Part shown: in pieces, positions 7,417 to 15,867 of the stretch
How positions within the stretch are numbered: the stretch's first letter is position 1
Layout: each line of letters opens with the position of its first letter
DNA from: an uncultured Hyphomicrobiales bacterium
GTDB lineage: Bacteria > Pseudomonadota > Alphaproteobacteria > Rhizobiales > Hyphomicrobiaceae
Reading direction: 5' to 3'
Length of the DNA stretch: 36,597 nucleotides
Assembly: GCA_902826255.1 (NCBI GenBank)
Contig: CADEEC010000012.1
Coordinates: forward strand, 1-36,597
Position numbers and translations under genes: made by a program
The notes under the pieces: model-generated
The model's database searches: none
Seen by the model: the letters and a program-made list of their open reading frames with translations, nothing else
What the model was told of the DNA's origin: nothing

Positions 7417-7770
7417 ATGCGTGTCAAAGCTGAACTGTGGGTGCAGGGATACATCAGGCGCTGCCAGCACGAAGGCGCGGCGGCGATGCTCATCCGGCGC
7501 GGCGACGCGGACGCCGGCGCAATCTACATCAAGGTGCGCAGCGCCGGCGGCATGGCCCTTCTGTTCGGCCCTGCGCCGGCGGGGCTCGATGAGATGCGCG
7601 AGGATCGCCGCTGGCAGCCCTGCCTTCCCGATGCGGAAGTGAAAGAGACCGACGCCGATGCGTATCTCGCCCGCCAGATCTCGTTCGATCCCGACATCTG
7701 GATCGTCGAGGTCGAGAATTCAGGCGGCCGGCACTTCCTCGACGATTGGCTGAGCACGTCGGCGCAGTAA
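7417..7770 (+). CDS. DUF1491 family protein
   Basis: A 117-residue soluble protein matching DUF1491, a family largely confined to alphaproteobacteria. Recognisable stretches are MRVKAELWVQGYIRRC, AAMLIRRGDADAGAIYIKV, WQPCLPD and the C-terminal ARQISFDPDIWIVEVENSGGRHFLDDWL. Function is unknown. It lies 50 nt after the peptidoglycan-binding protein gene on the same strand and may be co-transcribed with it. No odd features are seen. Confidence 0.88.
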   Translation: MRVKAELWVQGYIRRCQHEGAAAMLIRRGDADAGAIYIKVRSAGGMALLFGPAPAGLDEMREDRRWQPCLPDAEVKETDADAYLARQISFDPDIWIVEVENSGGRHFLDDWLSTSAQ

Positions 7771-7814
7771 CCTCTGTGGCCGCGGAACCCGTAGTGCAGC
7801 TGCACGGCGGAAGA

Positions 7815-7861
7815 TTAAGACTCTGTTAACCGTGCCGGCGTTGAATTTAACGATTCGCTAA
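7815..7861 (+). promoter_or_regulatory. CtrA box, with a second degenerate copy
   Basis: TTAA at 7815-7818, seven bases, TTAA at 7826-7829 followed by C: an exact match to the CtrA consensus TTAA-N7-TTAAC. A second, imperfect site (TTAA 7847-7850, seven bases, CTAA 7858-7861) lies 32 bp downstream. Both precede the 61-residue protein at 7939. Confidence 0.6.
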
Positions 7862-7938
7862 GGACCGTATGCGTTGCGCTGTGAATTCTGGGGGACCGTC
7901 GGCCAAGCTCGTGCATGGCTGCCGGATCGGGGGAATAG

Positions 7939-8124
7939 ATGGCACACATACTCGAGTTCCGTTCGAGCATGCCGAAGACTGAGCCGGACGCCGTGCGGGC
8001 TGGAGGCGCAGAGATCATCATCTTTCCCGGTGTGCGCCGCGAGCGTCACGAGGAACAGCCGATGAAGCAGCGCCGGCGAGAGCGGGGACGCACCAAGCGC
8101 GACAGGCTCGAGCTTCCGGATTGA
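7939..8124 (+). CDS. Small conserved hypothetical protein
   Basis: A 61-residue protein, soluble and highly charged. The middle contains GAEIIIFPGVRRERHEE, a pattern I recognise from small Rhizobiales proteins of unknown role, and the C-terminus is strongly basic (MKQRRRERGRTKRDR). A GGGGGAA ribosome-binding site lies just upstream of the ATG. The gene is preceded by an exact CtrA box, so it is probably a cell-cycle-regulated small protein. It has no membrane segment or signal peptide. Confidence 0.72.
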   Translation: MAHILEFRSSMPKTEPDAVRAGGAEIIIFPGVRRERHEEQPMKQRRRERGRTKRDRLELPD

Positions 8125-8173
8125 GACTATCCGACTTTGCTGCCGGCTTCGCGCCGCAGAACGGGCTGCGCTG

Positions 8174-9172
8174 TCACGCCCCGATGAAGTCCAGCGGATA
8201 GGCAATCCAGCCTGCTCGCGCCTCGCGGCGCAGCCAGATGTGCGCGACCCGCTGGTCGAGGTTCACCACCACGCGGGCAATCGTGTTGCTGTTGAAGATG
8301 CTGAACTCGCGCCCGTGCGCGGTGTTGCCGTTGACGGCCGTCGCCTCGGCAAGTGACATGCTGCCCTTGACCAGGGTGCAGGCGGATTTGTAGCGCCGGA
8401 AGGTGGTGTCGCCGTCGTCGGCCTGATCGAGGCCGCCGAGCTCGCCGGACAGGTAGTGATTGGCGTGCGAGAAGGGCAGCTCGGGCCGCCACATGACCTG
8501 CCGTTCCGCGGTGCATTCGATGTCGAAGACGCGGCCGCCGGTGCCGACCAGCAGATGATTGTAGCCGGCCGATCGCGGCAGCGTGCGCAATGTCGCAAAG
8601 CTTTGCTCCGGATCGGCGGTCTCCGACAGCCAGCGCGCGATCACGTTGCGGGGGATGCCGACGCGTCCGTCGCTGTGATGCAGGCTGTTGATGGCCTGTA
8701 CGTAGCCGTGCGCGTTGATGCTGATGGCGCTGCCGCCGAGCGGCGTGTTGAAGTAGTGGATCTCCAGCGTGGTAAGGCCGCCAATCGTCTTGCGCAGCAC
8801 GCCGATCTCTTCTTCTGAGTCCTCGTCCCAGTCCTCGTTGTGCGAGACGAGGTTGCCGCCGTTGGTGACGAAGGTGGTGCATTTCTCCGCGGCCATCTCG
8901 TCGAGCTCGTCCTCGCACATGACGACCCAGACGTCGGCAAGCGACAGGCCGGCGGCGCTGGCATAGGCCTCCAACTCGACCACATATTGCGGCAGATGCT
9001 GCTGCGTGACGGCGATCTGCTGCTTGGCGATGGCGAGCTTACGGTTCCAGTTTCCCTCGCGCCGCACGTAGGCAATGCTCTCGCGCATGTGCTCGCCGTT
9101 CAGGCGGCCGAGCTGCGTGCCGAGATCGGCGGCGCTCTTGGCGTCAACGGTTTGATAGGCCCGATGGGTCAT
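8174..9172 (-). CDS. C45 family peptidase / acyltransferase-type Ntn hydrolase
   Basis: A 332-residue protein of the acyl-CoA:6-aminopenicillanic-acid acyltransferase (peptidase C45) superfamily. These are N-terminal-nucleophile hydrolases that self-cleave before a Cys and act on amide bonds. The likely nucleophile is C98 in EKCTTFVTNGG, followed by the typical LVSHNEDWDED stretch. Further family segments are GGSAISINAHGYVQAINSLHH, PRNVIARWLSE, SAGYNHLLVG and FDIECT. No signal peptide is visible, so it is probably cytoplasmic. Substrate is unknown: penicillin-type acyl transfer is only the name-giving activity, and most bacterial members are uncharacterised amidases. It lies 79 nt after the DUF1254 gene on the same strand. 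Confidence 0.82.
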   Translation of the reverse strand: MTHRAYQTVDAKSAADLGTQLGRLNGEHMRESIAYVRREGNWNRKLAIAKQQIAVTQQHLPQYVVELEAYASAAGLSLADVWVVMCEDELDEMAAEKCTTFVTNGGNLVSHNEDWDEDSEEEIGVLRKTIGGLTTLEIHYFNTPLGGSAISINAHGYVQAINSLHHSDGRVGIPRNVIARWLSETADPEQSFATLRTLPRSAGYNHLLVGTGGRVFDIECTAERQVMWRPELPFSHANHYLSGELGGLDQADDGDTTFRRYKSACTLVKGSMSLAEATAVNGNTAHGREFSIFNSNTIARVVVNLDQRVAHIWLRREARAGWIAYPLDFIGA

Positions 9173-9251
9173 GCGCTGGCTTCTACGAGATTGTGCGGCG
9201 ACGCAAAGTGATATGCCTGATCAAGATTAAACCGGGATTGACCGGGTCGCC

Positions 9252-9848
9252 TCAGCCTTTGACCTGCGTGCAGCCCGAGCGCTTCAGCTGGGCCTCGGTC
9301 TCGGCTTGCCAGGCGATGCCCTTGAGCGGCGCGCGCACCACGATCAGCCCTTCCACGGTCGGCGAGACCACCTGCGAGTCCGTGGGACCCGCAATCTTTG
9401 GCGAGCGCCCATGCTCCGTAGGGCTCCGCGGCACGATCGTGAAGGAGACCTCGTCGCGGCGAAGGAGTTGGCGCGGCATGACGTAGAAGTTGTCGCCCTG
9501 CGGGGTGTGCATCGACAACACCCAGCCCGTGTCAGCAATCAAGGCCGTCACGTTGACCGGGCCAGCCGTCAGGTCGAAGCGGCACATCGCATACATGGCG
9601 TCCGGCGGCACGTACGGCAGGATTTGCTTGCCCGGCGCTACCGGTGGCACCACCACCATCGCGTTCTCGGGCAGTGTCGCACGCAGCTTGGCAAAGGCGT
9701 TGCCAGAGCCGAGCACCGGGGCGGCAAACGTGGCTAGGATGTGAATGATGCCGCCGGCCAGCAAGCCGCCGACGACAGTGCGCCACCCCACATCGCTGAC
9801 CCAGCGCGGCGGTTTCGGCGGCCATTGTTGCGCGGAGGTGGCGGTCAT
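9252..9848 (-). CDS. DUF1254 domain-containing membrane protein
   Basis: A 198-residue protein with one N-terminal transmembrane helix (about 26-45, VVGGLLAGGIIHILATFAAP) and a DUF1254-like region with PPDAMYAMCRFDLTAGPVNVTA and GDNFYVMPRQLLRRDEVSFTIVP. In many bacteria DUF1254 and DUF1214 are halves of one periplasmic protein; here they are separate, adjacent genes. The ATG at 9848 overlaps the stop of the DUF1214 gene (ATGA) and has GAGAGG 5 nt upstream, inside that gene, so translation is coupled. Function is unknown. Confidence 0.8.
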   Translation of the reverse strand: MTATSAQQWPPKPPRWVSDVGWRTVVGGLLAGGIIHILATFAAPVLGSGNAFAKLRATLPENAMVVVPPVAPGKQILPYVPPDAMYAMCRFDLTAGPVNVTALIADTGWVLSMHTPQGDNFYVMPRQLLRRDEVSFTIVPRSPTEHGRSPKIAGPTDSQVVSPTVEGLIVVRAPLKGIAWQAETEAQLKRSGCTQVKG

Positions 9849-10438
9849 CTGCACCTCTCGCGCTTGATCTCGGGGAGCGAGCGCATGATGCCCTCGTCGT
9901 GGATGGTCGCGGCGGTGGCGGCATCCTGCACCGTGAGGACGAGCACGATGCGGCTGGCGCGGCCGCTGGGGAGCCAGTTGCCGGGCCGTGCATCGCGCGC
10001 CACGGAAATCACCGTGCGGCCGTCCGGCTGGCGCGCAGCGCTGGAGCTGCTGAAGGCGTAGCGCTCAGCGGGGTTGGAGATCAGACGACCCTGGCCATCG
10101 AACACGGCGAGGTTCCACCAGGCCGGAGCCATGTCCGGGAGCTGCAGCGTGTAGTCGCAAGAGGAGGTGAGGCGGGAGCCGGTGCTGTCGAGCTTGGCCC
10201 GGAAGGCGACCTCGAGCGTGGTCGAGAGCGGCAGCAATCCGTTCCTGAAGACATGCGCGCGCGTGTAGGGATCAGCTTCCGGCCGACCGGCCGACGTCCA
10301 GGCGGTCCAGGGGCCGAACGAGCGGGTGGAGAGGGGTGAGCCCGCCTCGATCATGTACCAAGCCGTGGCAAGGCCGCCGCCAAAGGCGAGCGCCAGGAAA
10401 ACCATCACGTTGACGATGAGGTTGGCGAGCAGCTTCAC
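9845..10438 (-). CDS. DUF1214 domain-containing membrane protein
   Basis: A 197-residue protein with an N-terminal hydrophobic helix (NLIVNVMVFLALAFGGGLATAWYM) and a DUF1214 region: RSFGPWTAW, ADPYTRAHVFRNGLLPLSTTLEVAF, LQLPDMAPAWWNLAVFDGQGRLI, ISVARDARPGNWLPSG and LVLTVQDAA. The start is GTG at 10438, 22 nt after the PBP1A stop. It is coupled to the DUF1254 gene by a 4-nt overlap. The pair probably forms one periplasmic, membrane-tethered complex; its role is not known. Confidence 0.83.
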   Translation of the reverse strand: MKLLANLIVNVMVFLALAFGGGLATAWYMIEAGSPLSTRSFGPWTAWTSAGRPEADPYTRAHVFRNGLLPLSTTLEVAFRAKLDSTGSRLTSSCDYTLQLPDMAPAWWNLAVFDGQGRLISNPAERYAFSSSSAARQPDGRTVISVARDARPGNWLPSGRASRIVLVLTVQDAATAATIHDEGIMRSLPEIKRERCR

Positions 10439-10460
10439 GGGGCCACGACCGGACTAGCGC

Positions 10461-12749
10461 TCATTGGGAGGTGCGCTGCGGCGTCTCGGGACGCTCCGCG
10501 CGCCGCCCTGTCTTCGACGGGGCCTTCTTGGGGTCGGTGGTGTCCGGTGCTGCCGCCGGCGGTGTGTCCTTGGAAGGTGCATCGGACTTCGCCGGCACCG
10601 CGGCCTGGCCGCCGGCTGCGCGGCGCATGGTTTCGGCAAGTTTCTGCAAGGTCTCGCGCGTCTGGTCCGGCATCACCGTCGAGCGCTTCTGCGTCGCCTG
10701 CACGATCTGCGCTTGCGCGAGGCCGGGGTCCGTCCGCTTCAGCTCGGCCAGTCGCTGTTGTTCAGCAACCAGTGCTGGATGTGGCGTCAGGCCGGGAATG
10801 GTGGGGATGTTCTTGCTGGTATGCGCGACGGACATGAACGCGTGCCACGCCGTCGTCGGCAGCGTGCCGCCGGTCACGCCATTGCCGTTGAGCCACATCG
10901 GCCGGAAGTCGTCGTGGCCGACCCAGACCCCGGTAACCAGGGCACCCGTGAAGCCCACGAACCACGCGTCGCGCCAGCTCGAGCTGGTGCCGGTCTTGCC
11001 AGCGGAGTGCGTGAAGTCGAGGATCGCGCGCCGGCCGGTGCCCTCGGTCACGACGGCCTGCAACATTTGGTTCATCTGCTCGGCGACGCGCGTTTCGATC
11101 ACGCGCGGCGCTTCCGGCTCGTCGCGCTCGCGCGAGTAGACGAGCTCGCCCTTCGAGTTGAAGAGCTCGAGCACAGCGTAAGGGCGGGCGAGCTTGCCCC
11201 CGTTGGCGAAGGTCGCGTAGGCCGCGGTATGCTCCAGCAGCGTGATGCCGGTATCGCCGAGCGCCATCGAGCACGTGCGCTTGACGCCGTTGACGCCGAG
11301 CCTTCGCGTCATCTCCAGCACCTTGTCGCGTCCGACCTTGAACGACAGGTCGGCGGCGGTGGTGTTGAGGGAGGTCTTGAAGGCGTCGGTCACCGTAAGC
11401 GCGCGGCCCGAGCCGCCGCTCCCGGTGTAGTTGCGCGGGGACCAGTTGCCGCAACTGCCCGAGGCGTCGCGCACGATGGATCGCGGCGTGTACCCGTTCT
11501 CCAGCGCCGTCGCGTAGACGTAGATCTTGAAGGAGGAGCCCGGCTGCCGGCGCGCGCTGGTAGCGCGGTTGAACTGGCTCTCGCCGTAGTCGATGCCGCC
11601 GACGATGGCGCGTACGGCTCCGTCGGGGTCCATGGCGACCATGGCGCCGGAGAACGGCGCGCCGCGGCGTGCCTGCGTGGTGTTGAGGGTGGTGACTATG
11701 GCCTCCTGCGCCGCGCGCTGCATGGCGAGATCGACGGTCACGCGGGCCGTCAGCACATAGTGACCGCGACCCTCGGCAACGCGTTGCACCTCCTCGAACG
11801 CCCAGTCGAGGAACCAGTCCGGGCTCTGCGACTGCTGCGGCTCGATCACGCGGGCAGGGTTGAGCCGGGCGGCGTGCACCTGCCCCGCGCTCATGTAGCC
11901 GGCCTCCACCAGGTTGTTCAGGACCTCGTTGGTGCGGGCGCGCGATGCCGGCAGGTTGATGTGCGGTGCATAGCGCGAGGGCGCCTTGAACAAGCCGCCC
12001 AGCAGCGCGGACTCGGCGAGGTTGAGATCGCGCACGGACTTGGCGAAGTAGAACTGCGACGCCGCCTCCACCCCGAAGGCGCCGCCGCCGAGGTAGGCGC
12101 GGTCGAGGTACATCTTGAGGATCTGGTACTTGTCGAAACGCGCCTCGAGCAGGAGGGCGAGGAAGGCCTCCTTGATCTTTCGCGTCATCGAGCGCTCGAA
12201 CGAGAGGAACAGGTTCTTGGCGAGCTGCTGGGTGATGGACGAGCCGCCCTGCACGACGTCGTTGGCGCGCGCGTTCTCGAACATGGCGCGCGCGGTGCCG
12301 AACACGTCGATGCCGAAATGCTCGAAGAAGCGGCGGTCCTCTGTGGCGAGCGTGGCCTTGATCAGGGTGTCGGGAATGTCTTCGAGGTCAACCGCATCGC
12401 TGTGAAGAATGCCGCGCTGGCCGATCTCGGTGCCGTTGCGGTCGATGAACTTCACGGAGTAGCGGCCGGTGTTGATCTTGTTCTCGTCGAACTCCATCAG
12501 CGCCGGGATGGCAATGATGTAGAGGACCGCGAAGCCACCGACGGCGAGTGTGATGCCCTCGGAGACGAGCTCGTTGAGGCCGCGTTTCCAGCCCGACAGG
12601 CGGAAGCGCGCAAAAAAGCTCGAGACCGCGTTGTAGCGGTCCTTGGTGACGTCCCAGCTGTTCGCGAAGGCGGAGTCGATGCGCGAATCCAGGCCCATCC
12701 AGTCGATGAGCCGCTTACGGCCGCCGTTCTTGAAGAACCAGTCGAGCAC
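10461..12749 (-). CDS. PBP1A-family bifunctional penicillin-binding protein
   Basis: A 762-residue class A penicillin-binding protein that polymerises and cross-links peptidoglycan at the inner membrane. It has a cytoplasmic segment of about 65 residues, one transmembrane helix (about 66-84), and a GT51 glycosyltransferase domain with the catalytic E137-D138 in ATEDRRFFEHFGID and QGGSSITQQLAKN. The transpeptidase domain shows SxxK at S405-K408 (QPGSSFK), SLN at 460-462 and KTGT at 585-588. The C-terminal 100 residues form a Pro/Ala/Lys-rich tail without known domain. The cytoplasmic N-terminus is longer than in typical PBP1A. It lies 137 nt after the MotB-like gene on the same strand. Confidence 0.95.
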   Translation of the reverse strand: MLDWFFKNGGRKRLIDWMGLDSRIDSAFANSWDVTKDRYNAVSSFFARFRLSGWKRGLNELVSEGITLAVGGFAVLYIIAIPALMEFDENKINTGRYSVKFIDRNGTEIGQRGILHSDAVDLEDIPDTLIKATLATEDRRFFEHFGIDVFGTARAMFENARANDVVQGGSSITQQLAKNLFLSFERSMTRKIKEAFLALLLEARFDKYQILKMYLDRAYLGGGAFGVEAASQFYFAKSVRDLNLAESALLGGLFKAPSRYAPHINLPASRARTNEVLNNLVEAGYMSAGQVHAARLNPARVIEPQQSQSPDWFLDWAFEEVQRVAEGRGHYVLTARVTVDLAMQRAAQEAIVTTLNTTQARRGAPFSGAMVAMDPDGAVRAIVGGIDYGESQFNRATSARRQPGSSFKIYVYATALENGYTPRSIVRDASGSCGNWSPRNYTGSGGSGRALTVTDAFKTSLNTTAADLSFKVGRDKVLEMTRRLGVNGVKRTCSMALGDTGITLLEHTAAYATFANGGKLARPYAVLELFNSKGELVYSRERDEPEAPRVIETRVAEQMNQMLQAVVTEGTGRRAILDFTHSAGKTGTSSSWRDAWFVGFTGALVTGVWVGHDDFRPMWLNGNGVTGGTLPTTAWHAFMSVAHTSKNIPTIPGLTPHPALVAEQQRLAELKRTDPGLAQAQIVQATQKRSTVMPDQTRETLQKLAETMRRAAGGQAAVPAKSDAPSKDTPPAAAPDTTDPKKAPSKTGRRAERPETPQRTSQ

Positions 12750-12886
12750 GTCCGAAGCCCTTGCGTTGGAGCGCCCCGCGGATGGCGCCGAGAATCGCGG
12801 AAGGGAACCCTATTACTAGCACCGGCCGAAGCGGTGGACGACGAATCCTTTGGCTCCTGATGCGCCGTGGCTACGGCGAGGCCCGC

Positions 12887-13906
12887 CTACCTGTTGGTCA
12901 GCTTCAGCTCGATGCGCCGGTTGCGGCGCATCACGTCGTCGCTCGTGCCCTCCTCCAGTGGCTGGAACTCACCATAGCCCGCGGCGACCAGCCGTCTGGG
13001 GGGGACGCCGCGGCTGATCAGGAATTTGACGACGCTGGTGGCGCGCGCGCTGGACAGCTCCCAGTTGGAGGGAAACTGCGCACTGGCGATGCGGCGGATA
13101 TCCGTGTGCCCGTCAACCTGCAGCACCCAGTCGATCTCCGGCGGGATCGATTTCTCGAGCTCGACGATGGCTGTGGCGAGCTGATCGAGGGCGGCGAGGC
13201 CCTCCACGGTCATGGTGGCCTGGCCGGAAGGAAACAGCACCTCGGACTCGAACACGAAGCGATCGCCCACCACCCTGATATCTTTGCGATCGCGCAGGAG
13301 CTCGCGCAGGCGGCCGAAGAAATCGGAACGGTAGCGCTGAAGCTCCTGCACCTGCTTCGCCAGCACGATGTTGAGCCGCGCACCCAGGTCGGAGATGCGC
13401 GCCTGGCTTTCCTTGTCCTTGGCCTCCCAAGCGCTGATGGCCTCCTGAAGAGCTGCCATCTGCCGCCTGAGCTGAAGCAGCTGCTGATTGAGAAGATCAA
13501 CCTTGGCCTGCGCCTCTGAGGAAAGGTTGGCCTTGTCAGCAAGCTCCTTGGAAAGGGATGCGATGCGCGCATCCTTGTCGCCCCCCGCGCCGGCCAGTCC
13601 GCTCAAGCGCTCGTTCTCGCTTTTCAGGGAGGCGAAGTTGGTCTGCAATGCGGCCAGCTCGTCCTGCAGGGTCTTGCCCTGTCCCTTCTCGAGGCTCAGC
13701 AGGTTAGTGAGCTCGGCGATCTGCCGCTGCAGGCGCCGCAGGACGTTATCTTTGCCGGAGGACTCCTGGCTCACGTAGAACTGCGCGACCATGAAGATCG
13801 ACAGCAGGAAAGTGACGACCAGCAGCAGCGTGGACAGAACGTCCACGTAGCCCGGCCAGAAGTGCTCGTGGCTGGAGTTGGATCTGCGGGACCGGGAAAG
13901 TGCCAT
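12887..13906 (-). CDS. MotB/OmpA-like stator protein with long coiled coil
   Basis: A 339-residue protein with one N-terminal transmembrane helix (about 20-43) carrying D22 in PGYVDVLSTLLLVVTF, the position of the proton-binding Asp of MotB. A long coiled coil follows (about 53-190). The C-terminal OmpA/MotB domain (about 235-338) shows LQVDGHTDIRR, NWELSSARATSVVKFL, VAAGYGEFQP and RRNRRIELKL, which bind peptidoglycan. It starts 3 nt after the MotA/TolQ-like gene, so they should form an ion-driven stator complex. No flagellar genes are nearby, so the driven process is probably not flagellar rotation. Confidence 0.88.
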   Translation of the reverse strand: MALSRSRRSNSSHEHFWPGYVDVLSTLLLVVTFLLSIFMVAQFYVSQESSGKDNVLRRLQRQIAELTNLLSLEKGQGKTLQDELAALQTNFASLKSENERLSGLAGAGGDKDARIASLSKELADKANLSSEAQAKVDLLNQQLLQLRRQMAALQEAISAWEAKDKESQARISDLGARLNIVLAKQVQELQRYRSDFFGRLRELLRDRKDIRVVGDRFVFESEVLFPSGQATMTVEGLAALDQLATAIVELEKSIPPEIDWVLQVDGHTDIRRIASAQFPSNWELSSARATSVVKFLISRGVPPRRLVAAGYGEFQPLEEGTSDDVMRRNRRIELKLTNR

Positions 13907-13909
13907 CGA

Positions 13910-14965
13910 TCAGCTCTTGCGGGGAACGCTGGACGCCAGCTCCTTGAGCACGCTTGCGACCTGGGAGTGCTGTGCCGCCTGCTCGTCGACCCATTCGCGC
14001 ACCACCTTCTGCTCCGCGCGCATCTGTTTCACGAGCTGGTCGACGCCCTTGGCAAGATCCCGCACCGCTTCCTCGGCGGGCGGCCCTCCGCCTCCGCCCC
14101 CGGCGGCTGACGACGACTGAATTCCTCCGATGCGCTCGTTGAGGTCCAGAACCGCACGATGCATGTCGTGAATGGCCGCATAGAGCTGGCGGCTGGCGTA
14201 ATCGCTCGACTGGCCGCCGGCCGGTGCCAGCTCGGTGATGCCCGAGAGCCATTCCTCGAGCTGATTGTAGAAGCGGCCGTGCGCGTGGCTGGCCTGCAGT
14301 TCCAGGAAGCCCAGCACGAGAGAGCCGCCGAGACCCAATAGTGAGGACGAGAAGGCTGTGCCCATGCCGCGCAGTGGTGCGGCCAGGCCGGATTTGAGCT
14401 CGTCGAACACGGTCACGCTGTCGGAGGCGCGCGTGTCGATGGCGCTGATCGTGCGGCCGACCGAGGTGATGGTGTCGAGCAGGCCCCAGAAGGTGCCGAG
14501 CAGGCCCAGGAACACCAGAAGGCCCACAAGGTAGCGGCCAGTGTCGCGGGCTTCGTCCAGGCGGCCGCCGATGGAATCCATGATCGAGCGCATGGAGGTG
14601 GCGGACAGCGACAGGGAGCCGGTCCGGTCCCTCAGCATGGTCGCCATGGGTGACAGCAGCACCGGTCGATGGGAGATGGCGAGGCCCGGGTCTGCGATCC
14701 GGAAGGCGTTCACCCAGCGGATCTCGGGATACAGGCGCAGAACCTGGGAGAAGGCGTAGCAGATGCCCGCAAACAGCACGAAGCAAATGAGAAAATTGAG
14801 CCCAGGGTTGGTCAGTATGGCCTCCAGCAGCTGCTTGTGGAGGACCGCGACCAGCAGGCCGACGAGCACCAGGAAGACGAACATGCGCCAGAGGTAGACG
14901 CCGGGGCTCAAAAGCGACCTTGCCGCCACCGGACGTGACCGATCCGGTGCTCTCCCACGTGCCAT
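13910..14965 (-). CDS. MotA/TolQ/ExbB-like membrane protein
   Basis: A 351-residue membrane protein with four helices (about 24-42, 57-75, 145-166 and 200-222). TM3 has GLLVFLGLLGTFWGLLDTI and TM4 has GMGTAFSSSLLGLGGSLVLGF, the two conserved pore-lining helices of the MotA/TolQ/ExbB family. A cytoplasmic loop of about 70 residues lies between TM2 and TM3. The C-terminal part carries a Gly-rich linker (SAAGGGGGGPP) and a helical tail. With the downstream MotB-like partner it should form a proton-driven complex in the inner membrane. It is 74 nt downstream of the SuhB-like gene. Confidence 0.87.
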   Translation of the reverse strand: MARGRAPDRSRPVAARSLLSPGVYLWRMFVFLVLVGLLVAVLHKQLLEAILTNPGLNFLICFVLFAGICYAFSQVLRLYPEIRWVNAFRIADPGLAISHRPVLLSPMATMLRDRTGSLSLSATSMRSIMDSIGGRLDEARDTGRYLVGLLVFLGLLGTFWGLLDTITSVGRTISAIDTRASDSVTVFDELKSGLAAPLRGMGTAFSSSLLGLGGSLVLGFLELQASHAHGRFYNQLEEWLSGITELAPAGGQSSDYASRQLYAAIHDMHRAVLDLNERIGGIQSSSAAGGGGGGPPAEEAVRDLAKGVDQLVKQMRAEQKVVREWVDEQAAQHSQVASVLKELASSVPRKS

Positions 14966-15039
14966 ACCGTACTCCCAGGCCTGTCTCAGGCCAGCTTAGC
15001 GAAAGACCGTGGCATCAGAAACCGGCAACTTTCCGGCGT

Positions 15040-15867
15040 TCACGGCCCGTCCGATGCTGCCGGAGGCGCAGCCGGGGCGACCGAAGCGAGCAAATCCAGC
15101 AGCGCCCGGTGCACTGTCGCGTTGCCTGCTGCGATTGAACCGGCTTCAACATCGAATTTCTCTCCGTCGGCACCGGAAACGTGGCCGCCGGCTTCGCGGA
15201 TCAGCAACGAGCCCGCGGCGACGTCCCATGCGCCGAGGTTGCGTTCGAAGTGCGCATCGAGCCGTCCCGACGCGACCCAGGACAGATCGGTGGCGGCGGA
15301 GCCGGAGCGGCGGATGCCGGCCACCTGCGGCATCAGCGAGCGGCATTCCGTCAGGAAACGCACATGTTCCGTCGGTCGTCCCCGGTGGGGGATGCCTGTG
15401 CCGATGACGCAATCGGACAGCGACTTGCGCGCGGCCACCCGCAGCCTGCGATTGTTCATGAACGCGCCCTGGCCCTTCTCGGCGGTGTAGAGCTCGTCGG
15501 AGATCGGATTGTAGGTCAGCGCGGCGACCATCTCGCCGTCCCGCTCCAGCCCAATGGCGATGCAGAACAAGGGGATGCCGTGCATGAAGTTGGTCGTCCC
15601 ATCGAGCGGGTCGACGATCCAGCGATGCGTCTTGTCGGCGCCCTCCACCGAGCCGCGCTCCTCCATCAGGAAACCATAGCCGGGCCGGGCCCGAGACAGC
15701 TCCCGGTAGACGGTTTCCTCGGAACGATGGTCGGCGCTGGTGGCGAAGTTGGCAGGGCCCTTGACCGACACCTGCAGCTGCTCGACCTCGCCGAAGTCGC
15801 GGGCAAGCCCGCGTCCGGCCTTCCGGGCGGCGCCGATCATGATGTTCATCAGGGCAGAAGCGGGCAT
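15040..15867 (-). CDS. suhB: Inositol monophosphatase family protein (SuhB-like)
   Basis: A 275-residue Mg2+-dependent phosphatase of the inositol monophosphatase/SuhB family. Metal-binding motifs are visible: MEERG (E69/E70), WIVDPLDGTTNFMHG (D86, D89) and GAWDVAAGSLLIREAGG (D215). The family dephosphorylates inositol phosphates and related sugars; SuhB in E. coli also has a role in rRNA transcription. The substrate here is not determined. It is the first gene of the minus-strand block that continues into the MotA/MotB-like pair. Confidence 0.92.
   Translation of the reverse strand: MPASALMNIMIGAARKAGRGLARDFGEVEQLQVSVKGPANFATSADHRSEETVYRELSRARPGYGFLMEERGSVEGADKTHRWIVDPLDGTTNFMHGIPLFCIAIGLERDGEMVAALTYNPISDELYTAEKGQGAFMNNRRLRVAARKSLSDCVIGTGIPHRGRPTEHVRFLTECRSLMPQVAGIRRSGSAATDLSWVASGRLDAHFERNLGAWDVAAGSLLIREAGGHVSGADGEKFDVEAGSIAAGNATVHRALLDLLASVAPAAPPAASDGP

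Noticed and set aside
7794-7805. Perfect 12-bp palindrome GTGCAGCTGCAC after the DUF1491 gene
   Set aside because: It is short, has no second copy nearby and no T-run; in GC-rich DNA such palindromes are expected by chance.
10464-12860. Very long plus-strand open frame (about 800 codons) opposite PBP1A
   Set aside because: It is the antisense shadow of a clearly coding PBP1A gene in GC-rich DNA; its translation is low-complexity and has no recognisable domain.
12887-14965. Zorya-type antiphage system (ZorA/ZorB resemble MotA/MotB)
   Set aside because: No ZorC, ZorD or ZorE homologs are nearby; the neighbours are cell-wall and housekeeping genes, so a general stator pair is more likely.
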